DNA of 64,000 nucleotides from Pratylenchus scribneri (taxonomy: Eukaryota > Nematoda > Chromadorea > Rhabditida > Pratylenchidae), in NCBI GenBank assembly GCA_030063045.1, contig JAQSEB010000049.1, positions 1,550,001 through 1,614,000 on the forward strand. Direction: 5' to 3'. Shown here piece by piece: positions 48,120 through 60,250 of the stretch; position 1 is the stretch's first letter, and the number at the start of each line of letters is the position of its first letter. The translations under genes were made by a program, and so were the position numbers. The notes beneath the pieces were generated by a model. It searched no databases and was not told the DNA's origin. It saw only the letters and a program-made list of their open reading frames with translations.

Positions 48120-51100
48120 TTATTTTCCTTCCGAGACCAATTTGTCGTAGGCATCCTGTAAATATAAAATAATATTTTAAAACATTTCAAATATCCCATT
48201 TACTGACCAATGTGAGGAAATCGCTCAATTCTTGTTCGAGTACAAATTTCTCCAACAATTCGGATGCTTCCGGAATTCGATTCACAATGGAGCCGGCACG
48301 CACCAATCGACGTTCAGTTTCCCTATATTAGAATTTTACAATTGAAAAATTAAGTAAATTTTGACTAATTTATTGTTCACAAATATTGACTAATTTTAAA
48401 ATGTAGGGAATATTTTTAAGCCAAAAAAAAATTAAAAATTAATTTTTATTTCCAAATTTAATTTATTATGCTTGGATTTTAATGCCATTTTTTACAGAAT
48501 GGATTGCAACTGAAATTATTATTCCTAAATAAATCTTAAAAATTTTGACTAAAGAGAAAATCCATAAAAAATATTTAATTATTTTAAAATTATAAAAATT
48601 AATATTAAATTAATTTTCTCCCTATTCTTACGATGCAATGGTCATTTTGACGAGTTGTGGGTCAATTGTGCGACCATCTTAATTAAAAAATATTTAATTA
48701 ATTATTATAATTTTATGCATAATACCTTCAAGTCGAGCCTCATGGCGAAGCCATTGCCAAAGCTGAAAAAATTTGGAAATAATTTTTTGTAATATTTTTC
48801 GATGTTTTAAATTTAAAGTATGACCTGTGCACGGCTAATTTCGGCTGTGGCCGCATCCTCCATCAAATTATAGAGTGGCACACAGCCAACACCCCGAAGC
48901 CAACTGTCCAAATAGCCTATAAAAAAAATAAAATAAAATTTGAAAAAATCTACAAAAATTAAAGAAATTTATTTTAACTAAAATTATAAAAATTTTAAAT
49001 TAAATAGAAATATTTTGAGGCGAAATTTCAAAAATATTTTAATTATTTAATATGTTTAAAAAAATGTTTACCCAATGTGACGGAAATATTTCGACGGAAG
49101 CCAGCCTCAGTTCTTACGCCCTCCGGCGGCATTGTCAAATGTTGATTGTCGGTCTCGAAATCGGCCAATTGCTTTTGGAGTTGATTTGCCGCTTTGCCCA
49201 TTTTTGCATCGAAACATTGTTTGGCCAATGGAACAAGGCCAGGATGCGCAACCCAAGTCCCGTCATGGCCTAAAAATAGAGGAAAAATTTACATTTTGAA
49301 TTTATTAATTAAAATGAAATTAAAATAAAAAATATATAAATAATTTCATACCGTCAGATGCTTCGCGTTCTTTGTCCCTTCGAACAGCGGACAATGCGAT
49401 ATCATTTGCGGCCTGATCATGTTTAATTGGAATTTGAGCAGCCCTAAAATATTTAATTAATTAATTAAATTAACTTTAATTTGATTTTGGATTCAAAAAA
49501 TTGCCGAAATTTTTAAAAAAATTTAAATTAACCAAAAATTGAAGAATCAAAAAAATTTTAATTAAAAATTTCAAAAATTGATTTTTGATTAAAAAATAAA
49601 TTTTAATAAATTTACATTCCGCCCATTGCAAAAATGCCGCGTTGATGGGCCACTTTGATGGACAAAAGAGTGTAGGCTCGCAAGAAATCAGATGTCATTC
49701 CTGGAATAATAAAAAATAATTAATAAAAAAATATTTATTATGTAAAAATATACCAATAAGGAATCGATCAGGCAACAAATATTTGCGTTGATTTCGGAAC
49801 ACTTTAATGTACGAGAAAATGTAGTCCCAGCCTGAAAAATATGCTAGATTACTGAATTAAAGTAAATTTTTTGATAAAAAAAAGCCATGAAAAATAAAGT
49901 ATTTTGCTCTGATTATTGTAATAAAAATATTCTACTTACGTCCACAATTTATGCCAACAATGTAGTCGCGAAGGGCATGCACAATTTCGTCCATTTGGAA
50001 TGTGGCCAACAAATGTTCAATTAGTACCTATAAAAGGATAAAAAAATATGAAAAATAAATTAAATTAAAGACAAAATATTATTATTAATTTACCCACAAA
50101 TTCAAATGTTGAAAATTGACATTTTTAAAGACATATAATTAGGCCATAAAGAAATGTTAGGGCCTAGTGACTTTGTTCACTTGCTAGATTATCATAATGT
50201 AATGAACCTAATTTGACCTTCTTTAATAGATTGAAAATATTCAAATTTTTTTTTTGGAAACTAAAGTTTTAGGTATATTCAATATTTTTATGGGTAAATT
50301 AATTAATTAATTCATTATTAAATCCAATCTTGATACGGAAAAAAATTCTTCAATGTCAGTAGAGCTAGCTTACTGTGCATTTGATTGTGCCTTTTGGCAA
50401 TCCCAGCTTCTCTTCCGAGAATTTGAACACATCCGCCCAGAGTTGTGCCTCTTGCGCATTCTCCAACTTTGGTAAATAGAAATATGGGCCAGAACCGCGT
50501 TTTTGCAAGGCTTCGGCATTGTGGAACAAGAAGAGGCCAAAGTCGAAAAGTGAAGCGGACATTGCCTTTTTGCCATTGATCAGCACATGCTTTTCGGGCA
50601 AATGCCAACCACGCGGACGGACTTTCAGCACTAAAAATATATAAAGAGAATTTTAAATGAAGAAATTAAAATTTTATTAATTAAATTTAATTTTTGCCCG
50701 AAATTTACCAGCTGTGTCCTTTTTGAGTGAATATTCCTGTTTTGTGACTGGATTGACATAATGAATTTGGCCACGAATGGCGTCGTACAAATTGATTTGA
50801 CCTTCGATTTGGTTGCGCCAAGTTGGTGAGTTGGAATCCTTAAAAAATGACAATTTTTGATAACTTTGGCCAATTAAATTTGCCTCAAAATCAGCCATGA
50901 ACACTTTTGCCCCACTGTTCAAAGCGTTGATAACCATTTTCCGATCGGTTGGCCCAGTGATTTCCACTCGGCGATCAGTTAAATCCTTTGGAATTTTTGC
51001 ACCCTTCCATCCCAAATCGGCACGAATTTCCTTGGTCGATGGATCGAAATCGGGAAAATATTCTCCTTGGTCCAATTTATGTTGTAGAATTTTGCGTTGT

Positions 51101-53955
51101 GCCAACAGCGATTGACGTCGAGGCTCAAAATTTTGGTGGAGCATTTTGAGGAAACGAAGGGCATCTGGTGTGAGAATTTGCTCATCGCCGGCGTTTTCTG
51201 GGGCTGTGATCTGTAAGAAAATTTTGTACATTTTTCTATATTTCCATGCCCATTTACCGTAACAATTTCGTCCTCATCCGGTGGAGCTGTGGCTGTATGG
51301 AATTGTGCCTCCTCGGTGCTTCCTTTCAGTGCCACTGTCGAGGAAACACCACCGGCTGCAGCTGTGGCCACATAATCAAAATAGCCGGTACCCACTTCGC
51401 GTTGATGCTTAACTGCAGTGTAGCCGTGTCTGAAAAAAAACATTAATTGATATTTTTAAATTTAAATTTAACCAATCTTTTTTTTCTATTTTTATAATTT
51501 TTTGTGTTTCTTTCCGTAAAGTTTTAATTCTGATTTTTGTGTTTCATTCCGGAAAGTTTTATTTCTGATTTTTGTGTTTCTTTCCGGAAAGTTTTAATTC
51601 GGAGTTTTTTGTGTTTCATTCCGGAAAGTTTATTTATTTGTGTTTTTCATTCCGGAAAGTCTATTTATTTTGTGTTTCATTCCAGAAAGTTTATTTATTT
51701 GTGTTTCATTCCGGAAAGTTTATTTATTTGTGTTTCATTCCGGAAAGTTTATTTATTTTGTGTTTCATTCCGGAAAGTTTATTTATTTTGTGTTTCATTC
51801 CGGAAAGTTTATTTATTTTGTGTTTCATTCCGGAAAGTTTATTTATTTGTGTTTCATTCCGGAAAGTTTATTTATTTGTGTTTCATTCCGGAAAGTTTAT
51901 TTATTTGTGTTTCATTCCGGAAAGTTTATTTATTTTGTGTTTCATTCCGGAAAGTTTATTTATTTTGTGTTTCATTCCGGAAAGTTTATTTATTTGTGTT
52001 TCATTCCGGAAAGTTTATTTATTTGTGTTTCATTCCGGAAAGTTTATTTATTTGTGTTTCATTCTGGAAAGTTTATTTATTTGTGTTTCATTCCTAACAA
52101 TTATTTAAATTTTCCCTCATTTCTAAAAATAATTGATTTCCTCAATTAAATTTCTCTTTCTAAAATTTATTAATAAAACTAACTTTTCTGCTGCAAATTC
52201 CTGCTCTTGCAATTCTGAATAGGCGGCCATTCCGCGTTCCCTATAATTGCGTGCCAAATCATACATGCTGAAGTTGTTGGAGTGGAATCCGGCCAACGTG
52301 ATGAATTGATATTTGAATCCCATTGCGCCCAATTCCTTTTGAAATTTTTCCATATCCGTTGGGCGTAAATGTTTTCGCCAATTGAACGATGGTGAACAAT
52401 TGTAGGCGAACATTTTCTCCGGGAATTCCTGACGAACACCTTCGGCAAATTCACGTGCCACCGACAGTGTTGGATGCGAAGTTTCCATCCAAATCAGGTC
52501 ACAATATGGCGCATAGCTTTTGGCCCGCTCAATGCACGATTTTATGGCATTATCATCTCGCAGGCGATAGAATCCTTCAGCCGTTCGACCCGCTTGGTAA
52601 TCGATGTACGGATGGTCACGTTCGTCAATGTCACTGGTGATTAGGCGGGATGATTCCGCATCGGTTCGGGCCACAATGATTGTTGGCACACCGCAAACAT
52701 CCGCAGCCAGCCGGGCGGCATTCAAATGACGAATGTGATGGGCCGTTGGGATCAGGACTTTTCCGCCCATATGTCCGCATTTCTTCTCCGAGCCCAGCTG
52801 ATCTTCGAAATGAACGCCGGAGGCGCCAGCCTCAATGTACGCTTTCATCAGTTCGAAGCAGTTGAGTGCACCGCCGAAACCGGCTTCCGCATCGGCCACT
52901 ATTGGGGCGTACCAATCACGTTGGGATTTGTAGTCTTCGGCTTCGACGCATTCCACTTGGTCGGCACGGCGAAGTGCGCGGTTAAGGCGACGAGCCAGTT
53001 CGGGACCCGAATTTGCTGGGTACAACGACTGGTCCGGGTACATGTCACCGGCGGAGTTGGCATCAGCTGCCACTTGCCAGCCTGAAAGGTAGATGGCCTT
53101 CAAGCCGGCCCGAACCATTTGAACGGCTTGATTTCCGCTCAGGGCACCCAGTGCTGCAATGTACGGTTCGGTGTGAAGCAGTTGCCATAGTTTGTTGGCA
53201 CCACGAGTGGCAAGGGTGTACCTTTATTTGTGAAAAGGAATAACCATGGAATATTAATAAATATTTTTTAATTATTTTTTTTATTTTTTTCATAGTTAAT
53301 TTTTAAAGGAATCCATCTAATCGATCTTATTAGGGAAATAAGTACTTGGCACCAAAATGAAAAATTGTCTTTTGTCAATTTTTATAAAATTTTACCGAAA
53401 ATAACTTAAAAGTAACCCAAATTAATTTCCAAAAAAATTCATTTAATTGTCAATTATTAGGTCATTTTATTAGCCAATTTACAAATTGTAGGTAGTCATT
53501 TTTAAAATTTTATCCATGCTTTATTTCTTCAATAAACGGTTATCCCATCACCAATTTTATATTATGAGAAATTTTTAGGATTTTTAGCCCCAACTATCTA
53601 TGGCTTCCTATTTCTAATTCTAATACTTTTGGATTTTCTAATAAATTCCTCTTCCTAATTAAATTTTGAATAATTTTAGGTCCTAATAAACTGAAAATCC
53701 ATACTAAATGGGATGAAATCGAAATTATTTTTGGAAAATTTTTATAATAATTAATTAATTTTTTAATCAATCCATTACTCAATGTCGATGGATCCTCGCA
53801 ATTTGAGCACATCCTCCACCTCATAATTTCGCTTGATGCCCTTGTAGCGGCCTTTCGGTGCCGATTTTACCACCTTTTCAATGGGAATTGTTCAAATTAC
53901 ATATTTTTAGTTTTAAAATTGCCTGATAAAAATTCTTGGCTATCAATTGGGACAT
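48120..53955 (-). CDS. icl-1: Bifunctional isocitrate lyase/malate synthase (glyoxylate cycle)
   Basis: One protein for both glyoxylate-bypass steps: isocitrate to succinate plus glyoxylate, then glyoxylate plus acetyl-CoA to malate. Seventeen minus-strand exons, all phases closing: 53955-53923, 53873-53779, 53221-52184, 51429-51258, 51210-50884, 50838-50709, 50630-50374, 50027-49940, 49831-49754, 49700-49616, 49443-49352, 49269-49072, 48916-48825, 48762-48726, 48677-48632, 48322-48208, 48155-48120. The 972 residues are close to the C. elegans protein. Lyase half first: [43 protein letters not shown], catalytic-loop [32 protein letters not shown]. Synthase half: [26 protein letters not shown] joined to [53 protein letters not shown], then Q(L)[10 protein letters not shown]. 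Two introns use GC donors (53922 and 50883). The second is 45 bp, stop-free and in frame. A TTCAG acceptor 6 bases before ATG suggests trans-splicing. No C-terminal peroxisomal SKL is seen (ends VSEGK). Confidence 0.97.
51498..52094. repeat. Intronic minisatellite C, 27-28-bp unit, about 20 copies
   Basis: Head-to-tail copies of TTTCATTCCGGAAAGTTTAT plus TTATTT(T)GTG in the icl-1 intron between exons 52184 and 51429. Units are mostly 27 or 28 bp, so all three forward frames stay open and make spurious repetitive ORFs. The edges, especially 51500-51610, are older and more diverged, as expected of an array expanding from its middle. The core TTCCGGAAAG is shared with minisatellites A and B. Confidence 0.96.
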
Positions 53956-53968
53956 AATTTTCTGAAGC
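53956..53968 (-). promoter_or_regulatory. Probable trans-splice acceptor before icl-1
   Basis: On the minus strand a pyrimidine-leaning TTCTGCTTCAG ends 6 bases before the ATG (AAAATT, ATG). This is the usual position of a spliced-leader acceptor in nematodes. It could equally be the acceptor of an unseen 5' UTR exon. Confidence 0.5.
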
Positions 53969-55600
53969 AGAAGAAAATTGGAGTTTTGAAGAATTAATTG
54001 GGTTGATTAATATTATGAAAATTTATTATCTGAAATTGTTAAAAATTTTTTAATTTACATTTTTAAAATGAATTAGATGGACAACACAAAAAAGAGAAAA
54101 TCTTTTGCCTATATTGTTTGTGGAAAGATTCAAGCATAGGTTAAAAAACAATGTAAAGAAAAAATGAAAAAAGTTGCAAATTTAGCTTAAAATTATTAAT
54201 TTTAAAATTCATAAAACAAAACTATCCTAGGGACTGGCGGGTGAGCATCTTCATGAATATTGAATAATCACATTTACATGTCACAGTTTGACACTTGACT
54301 CATAAAAGGATCAAGCAATATTTTTCATTTCCTAATTAAAATATAGGTCCTTATGAAGGAAGAACAGTCCCCTACTCTCGAGTCATCAAAAGTCAAAATA
54401 TTGAAAATGGACGGTCTCAATCTATGAAAAACAAATCGCGGGCCATAAATGTTTTCATTTTGATAAATTTAATATAAAGAAGGAAGGCAGGACCCAAAAT
54501 TAATGGTGAAGGCGAGCCCCAAAATTATTGGATTTTTTGGGAGAGGAATCAAATGGACATTCCCATATTTGAAAAATGATATTCGATATTCCCCTAAATA
54601 ATCAACAATTTTTTCCGATGGGGAATACGCGGGCGAAAAAGGACTTTGTGCTATGCAGCAATTTGCGCCGTTGTTTGTCGTATTCGGATGGATGATAAAT
54701 GGACATTTTTGGGGCGGCGATTTTTGGGCGAAGATAAGAAGAAGGAGACGGAAAAGGACAGAAAATTGAATGAAAATTGGTGAATTGGATATTGATGGCG
54801 AAGGTCGAGAATGGAACGGGAACGGCCTGGGCGTCTAAAATTGTCAATATTAGATTGGGGGAATCCTATCGAATTTTTGAATATCTAGTTTTAAAAAGGG
54901 TATTCTGCTATTAAAATTTTTCTGATTAATTTTAAACCAAATTTCAGAAATCATTTTGAGCATTTTCCTTGAGGCTAGGGCCAGCAGATGATAATTCAAA
55001 AGAAATTAAAATAGGAAAATTCAGTCGAATTTTTGAAATTTTTAGAATAAAAAAGGGCATTTTGCTATTTAAATTTTGGCTGCTTAATTATCCAAATCAG
55101 AAATTCAACCTTGAAATTGTCCCTTAAGACAAATGCCCTTAAGCCCAAAAAATTTAAAAAAATTAAAATTTCTAGCCTAATTTATTTCAAATTTTATTAT
55201 AAAATTCATAAAAAAAATTATTTTGGCCCCAAAAAACCTATTTTTGATCATCAACAATTTTTTAAATGTTGATACAAAAAAAATTCTCGTCAATTTGTTT
55301 ACGACAAATATGGGATCAAAAATTGGAGGGGGAATAAAAACGAGAATTGGGGAAGGGAAACAACAAATTCGGTGCATTTATTTTGTTTTGTTTGCACTAA
55401 ATTTGTGGGCAATCGAAAATAAATTACAAATTTAGAGATATTTTTCATCTATCAATGAGCCAAAATTGGACAATAATTATTTTTATTTTTAATTTGGAAG
55501 AATAATTTTGGTTAAAATTATTACCATTGTAAGAATTCCTATTGGTAAAATTCAAATTTTTAAATTATGTATTTAAAATTGGGAAAAAATGTTGTCGAAA
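53969..55600. other. Proximal upstream region of icl-1
   Basis: No gene found. A minus-strand open frame at 54602-54847 lacks motifs and splice support. Contains AT-rich DNA with less AT-rich patches near 54490-54850. Confidence 0.35.
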
Positions 55601-55609
55601 GATGGAGGA

Positions 55610-56560
55610 CAAAGTCCAAAAATAGCAAAAATAAATATCAAAAAAATGGAGAACTTACTTTTTATAGACGCTCCACCTGCTAAAATGTGATCTCTGGTCT
55701 GGACTTTGGACATTTTATTATAATGGGCACACCAACAAATGCTCTCCCATCACACTTATATATAGTAGCCCCCATCCAAATTCATTGACGGGGCGAGATG
55801 GGACATGGGAGAATGCCCATTCGCCATTTGTTCGTCCGCCCAATTGCCACGCGGTTTTGGATGATCTCTTATTTTGGTGGGCAAACCTGGGGGAACAAAG
55901 TCCATTTCCCCGCCCTCCATTCTCTCATCACAATTAGACACATGGGTGGTTTTGGGAAATGAGTCTATTGTGTAGAGTGAAGGTGGCGATTGGGTTTGGG
56001 TGGCTTGAATTTAGGAATGACAATGACAAGTACGAATTTTTTGGCACCATGTTGAAAAAATGGCAAATTGTTAAAACTTAAAAGCAGGAAAGAATGAAAA
56101 AAAGACATTTTTGTTCTGCCATTTTTGGATTATTTTATCATTGAAAGGAACCATGGACTCAAAAATAAAATCTTGAACCACTTTTTGTTGCAGGTTGCAG
56201 CCGTTTTTCCAAGGGGAATGTTATTTTCTAGCTTCCTTTAATTACACTTAAACAATTCGTATCATATTTAATTACTTTATTTTGCTCCACGCGGTCTATT
56301 TATCTAGATGTTGATTTTATTTTTGGGGTGAATTGGGGAACAAAGTCCATTTCCCCTCAACCACATCACACATGGTTTTATGGAGATGGGTCCGGTAGGG
56401 TGGGAAAGAAGGGCGACCACCGATTGTTGTTTGGGATGGGAAATGGGAATTGGGCGAATTATAAAAAAGAAATGGGAGAAGAAATGTTTTGGGGCTAAAA
56501 ATTGGTGGTTGTGACGAAGCCATGATGGTGTTTGGCGGACGAGAAAGAGGACAAAGTCCA
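55610..56560. promoter_or_regulatory. Cluster of five CAAAGTCCA (HNF4-type) motifs
   Basis: Exact CAAAGTCCA at 55610-55618, 55896-55904, 56341-56349 and 56552-56560, and its complement TGGACTTTG at 55700-55708. Two copies sit in a longer shared string, GGGGAACAAAGTCCATTTCC followed by CC. CAAAGTCCA is the known HNF4-preferred half of a DR1 site (family knowledge). The cluster lies 1.7-2.6 kb upstream of icl-1. That the HNF4-derived receptor in this window binds here is inference. Confidence 0.55.
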
Positions 56561-57580
56561 TCATTCCCCCAATTTTAGCCACTTTCTTTGAAATGAGCCG
56601 ACAGCCGAATGGATGGATAAGCTCTTCTTTAAATTAATGATGACGGATTCCCCAGGCACGTTATTGATGATGTGATACAATTTTGGGGACGACAGCTAAT
56701 CTTAATTCACAGTCGGATAGTGATCATTGAAATGATCCTCAAGGAATATGGGAAATCAATTTTTTATTGTTGTTTTCCAATTCAAAATGGTTGCAATTGA
56801 TGTTGATTTGAACAAAAAATTAATATCAAAATTTTTTTCATATAAACAAAAAATACAGAAAAATTAGAGTTGTAAATTTTATTTTTGTGAATAGAAATAA
56901 ATAAAAGAAAATAAAATTGAATTGGTACTTAATATAGAATTCGAAACGAAACCTGCTTCGCCAATGCTATTATCAAAATTTTTATTAATTTATGCCTTGA
57001 ACCATAGAAAAGGTAAATGATAAACTTTTATAATTTTTTTGGAAAATAAAATTGGAAGAAAAAAACATGAATCAAACTTGTTTTAAATGAAATTAGAGAA
57101 GAAATATATTTTAAGCAATTATGACCATTGTTCAATTGTAATTAAAATCGACTATTTTCTTAATTTTTTACTATATAATATAAATAATTAATTGAATATT
57201 TAATAAAATTTTAAACAATTTTGACAATTTACTGTTATTTGGGCAATTATTAAATTACTATTTAATCAAAACAACAAACATTTCTAACATTTCTCGTTTA
57301 TTTATATTGCAAGTATTCAAGACTTGTTCTCCATTTTAGACAAATTTAAGCGATCCTAATTAATATTTTATTATACTTTATTCTGTGCTTTGTGTGCAAC
57401 GACAATTTATTTATTATTTTTAAAGTACATAATTCCACTTTCGTTTATTTTATTATTCTCCGTAAATTAAAAAAAATGTTTTAATTTAATGACAAAATCC
57501 CCCTTTTACTGTCATTTCCAAATTTACAATTTACATCATAAAATCATCCATCCAACTTTTACTTTTTCAAGATTAAAAAC

Positions 57581-58132
57581 ATGGCATGGGGCATCTTTTC
57601 GGCTCATCAATGCTTAAGCCCATTTGGCCTTTTCAAAAGCACACACAAATCCCTTCAATTTCCATCCAAAATAGTCAGTCGCCATTTCCAATCCACCTTT
57701 TTTCCTCCTTCTTCCTTCATTCATTTGACCCATTCCAGAGTGCCAAAGCCAAAGGTGGCATTTCCATTGAGGCCGGAAATAAGGGCCAATGGTGGAAAAT
57801 GCTCGATTTTTCCATTCTCCAAAGTGGATTTTGTGGGGCAAATGGCATTTATCCCCTGCTGGCACCTTTTGGCACTCGCGCCCTTTTTACTGCTGAAAAA
57901 ACTACAAAAATCCCCTATTGAAAGGGGTGACTGGATGATAGCTTTTAACCTTTTTATTTGTACAGAATTTGGCAAACGATTTGGAGAATTTGACATTTTG
58001 ACGGCTTATTTTTATTTTGGATTATCATCTGATTTTGTGTGTGGAATGGAACTTTTGGAACAAAAAGAATTTCCGTTTTTAAATGAATTTTTGAATTTTA
58101 TAAATGGCAATATTAAAAAGAATAATATTTAA
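57581..58132 (+). CDS. Long but unsupported ORF
   Basis: 183 codons from ATG, long for this base composition. The first part (57600-57900) is relatively GC-rich; the second half reads as plausible protein (IERGDWMIAFNLFICTEFGK, EFDILTAYFYFGLSS). However, overlapping open frames exist on both strands in the same stretch, there is no known motif and no signal peptide, and splice signals were not convincing. Confidence 0.25.
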   Translation: MAWGIFSAHQCLSPFGLFKSTHKSLQFPSKIVSRHFQSTFFPPSSFIHLTHSRVPKPKVAFPLRPEIRANGGKCSIFPFSKVDFVGQMAFIPCWHLLALAPFLLLKKLQKSPIERGDWMIAFNLFICTEFGKRFGEFDILTAYFYFGLSSDFVCGMELLEQKEFPFLNEFLNFINGNIKKNNI

Positions 58133-58591
58133 ATATTTTTTTAAGTACAAATATTGCAATAATTAGTGAAAAAATAACATTAAATATTTTTAAAAATAAT
58201 TCTGAATTGAGTCTTTGGAACAAAAAAATTTTTTGAAAGGAAAGCGAGAGCCATTGAAAAGGACAAAATATTTTCTAAATTAAATTTTTTAATTTGTTTG
58301 TTGTATTTGTGAACCAATTTTATCGAGATAAGCTTTTTTTATAGTATAATAATTGTTTTAAATTTTTCAAAAATTGGAAAAACCAGTTTTTAGAGGACTT
58401 TATACAAATGGCATAATGTTTTCCGAAATTGATTGTTTCTTGTTAATGTTCAATTATCTCAAAACTCAAAAAACAACCCATGTACAGTACTTAATTGTGC
58501 AATTTCAAGATGATTTAGATATAATGATTGATTTTTATGAATTAAATGTAAAATATTTCATTGATAAATTACTGCATATTTTTAAAATATT

Positions 58592-58795
58592 GTAAAATTT
58601 CAAGAGCCAAATTTTTATTGCCAAGTGCCAACCAAAAATAAATACATTTTACTTAGTTAGTTATTTTTCTTAAACAAAAAAATGCAGCTTATTTTTCTGT
58701 AAAATTTCAAGAGACACATTTTTAATGCTTACCAAAAATAAATTCATTTTGCTTGGATAATTTTTTTTCCTTATACAAAAAATTAAAATGCATTA
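58592..58795. repeat. Two-copy local duplication, about 105 bp
   Basis: Both copies run TGTAAAATTTCAAGAG, CAAATTTTTA/CACATTTTTA, ACCAAAAATAAAT(A/T)CATTTT, CTTAG/CTTGG, ending in a CTTA-ACAAAAAA stretch. Non-coding. Confidence 0.7.
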
Positions 58796-59699
58796 AGCAT
58801 TATTTGAGGCCATTTAAATTGGCCATCATAAAGCTTATTTTGATTAATATAAATTAAAAATTTCCTGATCAATATTGTATTATAAATTCACACAATATTT
58901 CCAGTAAATTAATTTAAATTAATTTTTAATTTTTAATTTAATTTTTTTGAGTCCTTTTGACTCTTTTTTCTTCCAGAACATTCTCACTGGATTATTTTTT
59001 ATTTTGATGATGTTTGGATAGACTTTTCATATTTCAACATTCATCATTAAAAAAATTCCCTAATAAATCCTCTCATTTTTTCTTTCAAACTTTCATCCAT
59101 TTTGCCTAAAACGTAGTTTCAAGTCATTTTTTTGCTTCCATCTAAATCCATTCACAAATCAACCGTTTTCTAAGAACTAATGGATTAATCATTTTTGTCA
59201 TAAATATTTAAATAAAAAATGGAAAAAAAATTAAGAGGGTTCAAAAATATTTCATCTTTTGGAATTCTCATTGAAATTTAAAAATTTAAAAAAAAAATTA
59301 AAAGAGTTCAAACATAATTCAGACAGAATGTTTCATTTATAATGGAATTTCTCATAAACATTTTTTTAAAAAATGAAAAAGGTTAACAGAGTTCACGCAT
59401 ATTGCAAACAGAATGTTGATTCTTTTTGAGAATATTCATGCAAATAGTATAAATAAAAAATTAAAAAGCATTAAGCTTATAAATGAGGCCATAAAATGGG
59501 CCAATATGTAATTCAATCAAAATTAAAAGTAATGATAATTGGATTTAATTAACATGGATTATAATTGTTTTTTCTTACTTGTTTAAATAATAATTTAATT
59601 CACGAATAATTTTTTTATTTCATAATTATTCATACAATTTTAAAAGAGAAAATCATTGTCGAGGAAATCACAATAAACGGTTTAGGTAGCAATTTTCAC

Positions 59700-60250
59700 C
59701 AGGTAAATTCTCTTAGCATTTTTGTAGAACTCAATTGAGAGGCATCGATTAATTTATAATTTATCAGTTGTGAGTCGATTCTTATATAGCTTAGCTGATT
59801 TAACAAGAAACGAGGCCAGTTTTAAACCAATAAACTTGAAATGATTTTAAACCAAAAAAAAAGTTGAAATGGTTTTAAACCAAAAAACTTGAAATGGTTT
59901 TAAACCAAAAAAACTTGAAATGGTTTTAAACCAAAAAACTTGAAATGGTTTTAAACCAAAAACTTGAAATGGTTTTAAACCAAAAAACTTGAAATGATTT
60001 TAAACCAAAAAACTTGAAATGGTTTTAAACCAATAAACTTGAAATGATTTTAAACCAAAAAAAGTTGAAATGGTTTTAAACCAAAAAACTTGAAATGGTT
60101 TTAAACCAAAAAACTTGAAATGATTTTAAACCAAAAATTGAAATGGTTCACGTGGTTTAATTCATTTAGTTTTAGATTAAATCAGTCAAAACTTATGTAT
60201 GAATAGACGCAACTCAATGAATTCTAGATAGTTTGCTGGATGAAAATCTT
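59700..60250. mobile_element. Diverged GCATCGAT-family foldback with expanded centre
   Basis: The left arm has GTAGAACTCAATTGAGAGGC then ATCGATTAATTTATAATTTA. The right arm is the complement of TAGAATTCATTGAGTTGCGT. These align with the arm core GTAGACCTCATCAAGACGCA of the copy at 12349. Between the arms lies the minisatellite at 59818-60140. Ends and target duplication not defined. Confidence 0.55.
59818..60140. repeat. Minisatellite D, about 24-25-bp unit x 13
   Basis: Head-to-tail GGTTTTAAACCAAAAAACTT plus GAAAT, with few substitutions (GATTTT, CCAATAAACTT) and small indels. The word TTTTAAACCAAAAA is the central motif of the foldback family at 12349, 14579 and 18571, so the array appears to have grown from a foldback centre. 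Confidence 0.95.

Noticed and set aside
51537..52149. Three overlapping forward open frames of 169-186 codons with a repeating [20 protein letters not shown] sequence
   Set aside because: They are produced by minisatellite C, whose units are about 27 bp and lack stops. They lie in an icl-1 intron on the opposite strand.
54602..54847. 81-codon reverse frame upstream of icl-1
   Set aside because: No motif, no acceptor or leader context, and the stretch is purine-biased; not distinguishable from chance.
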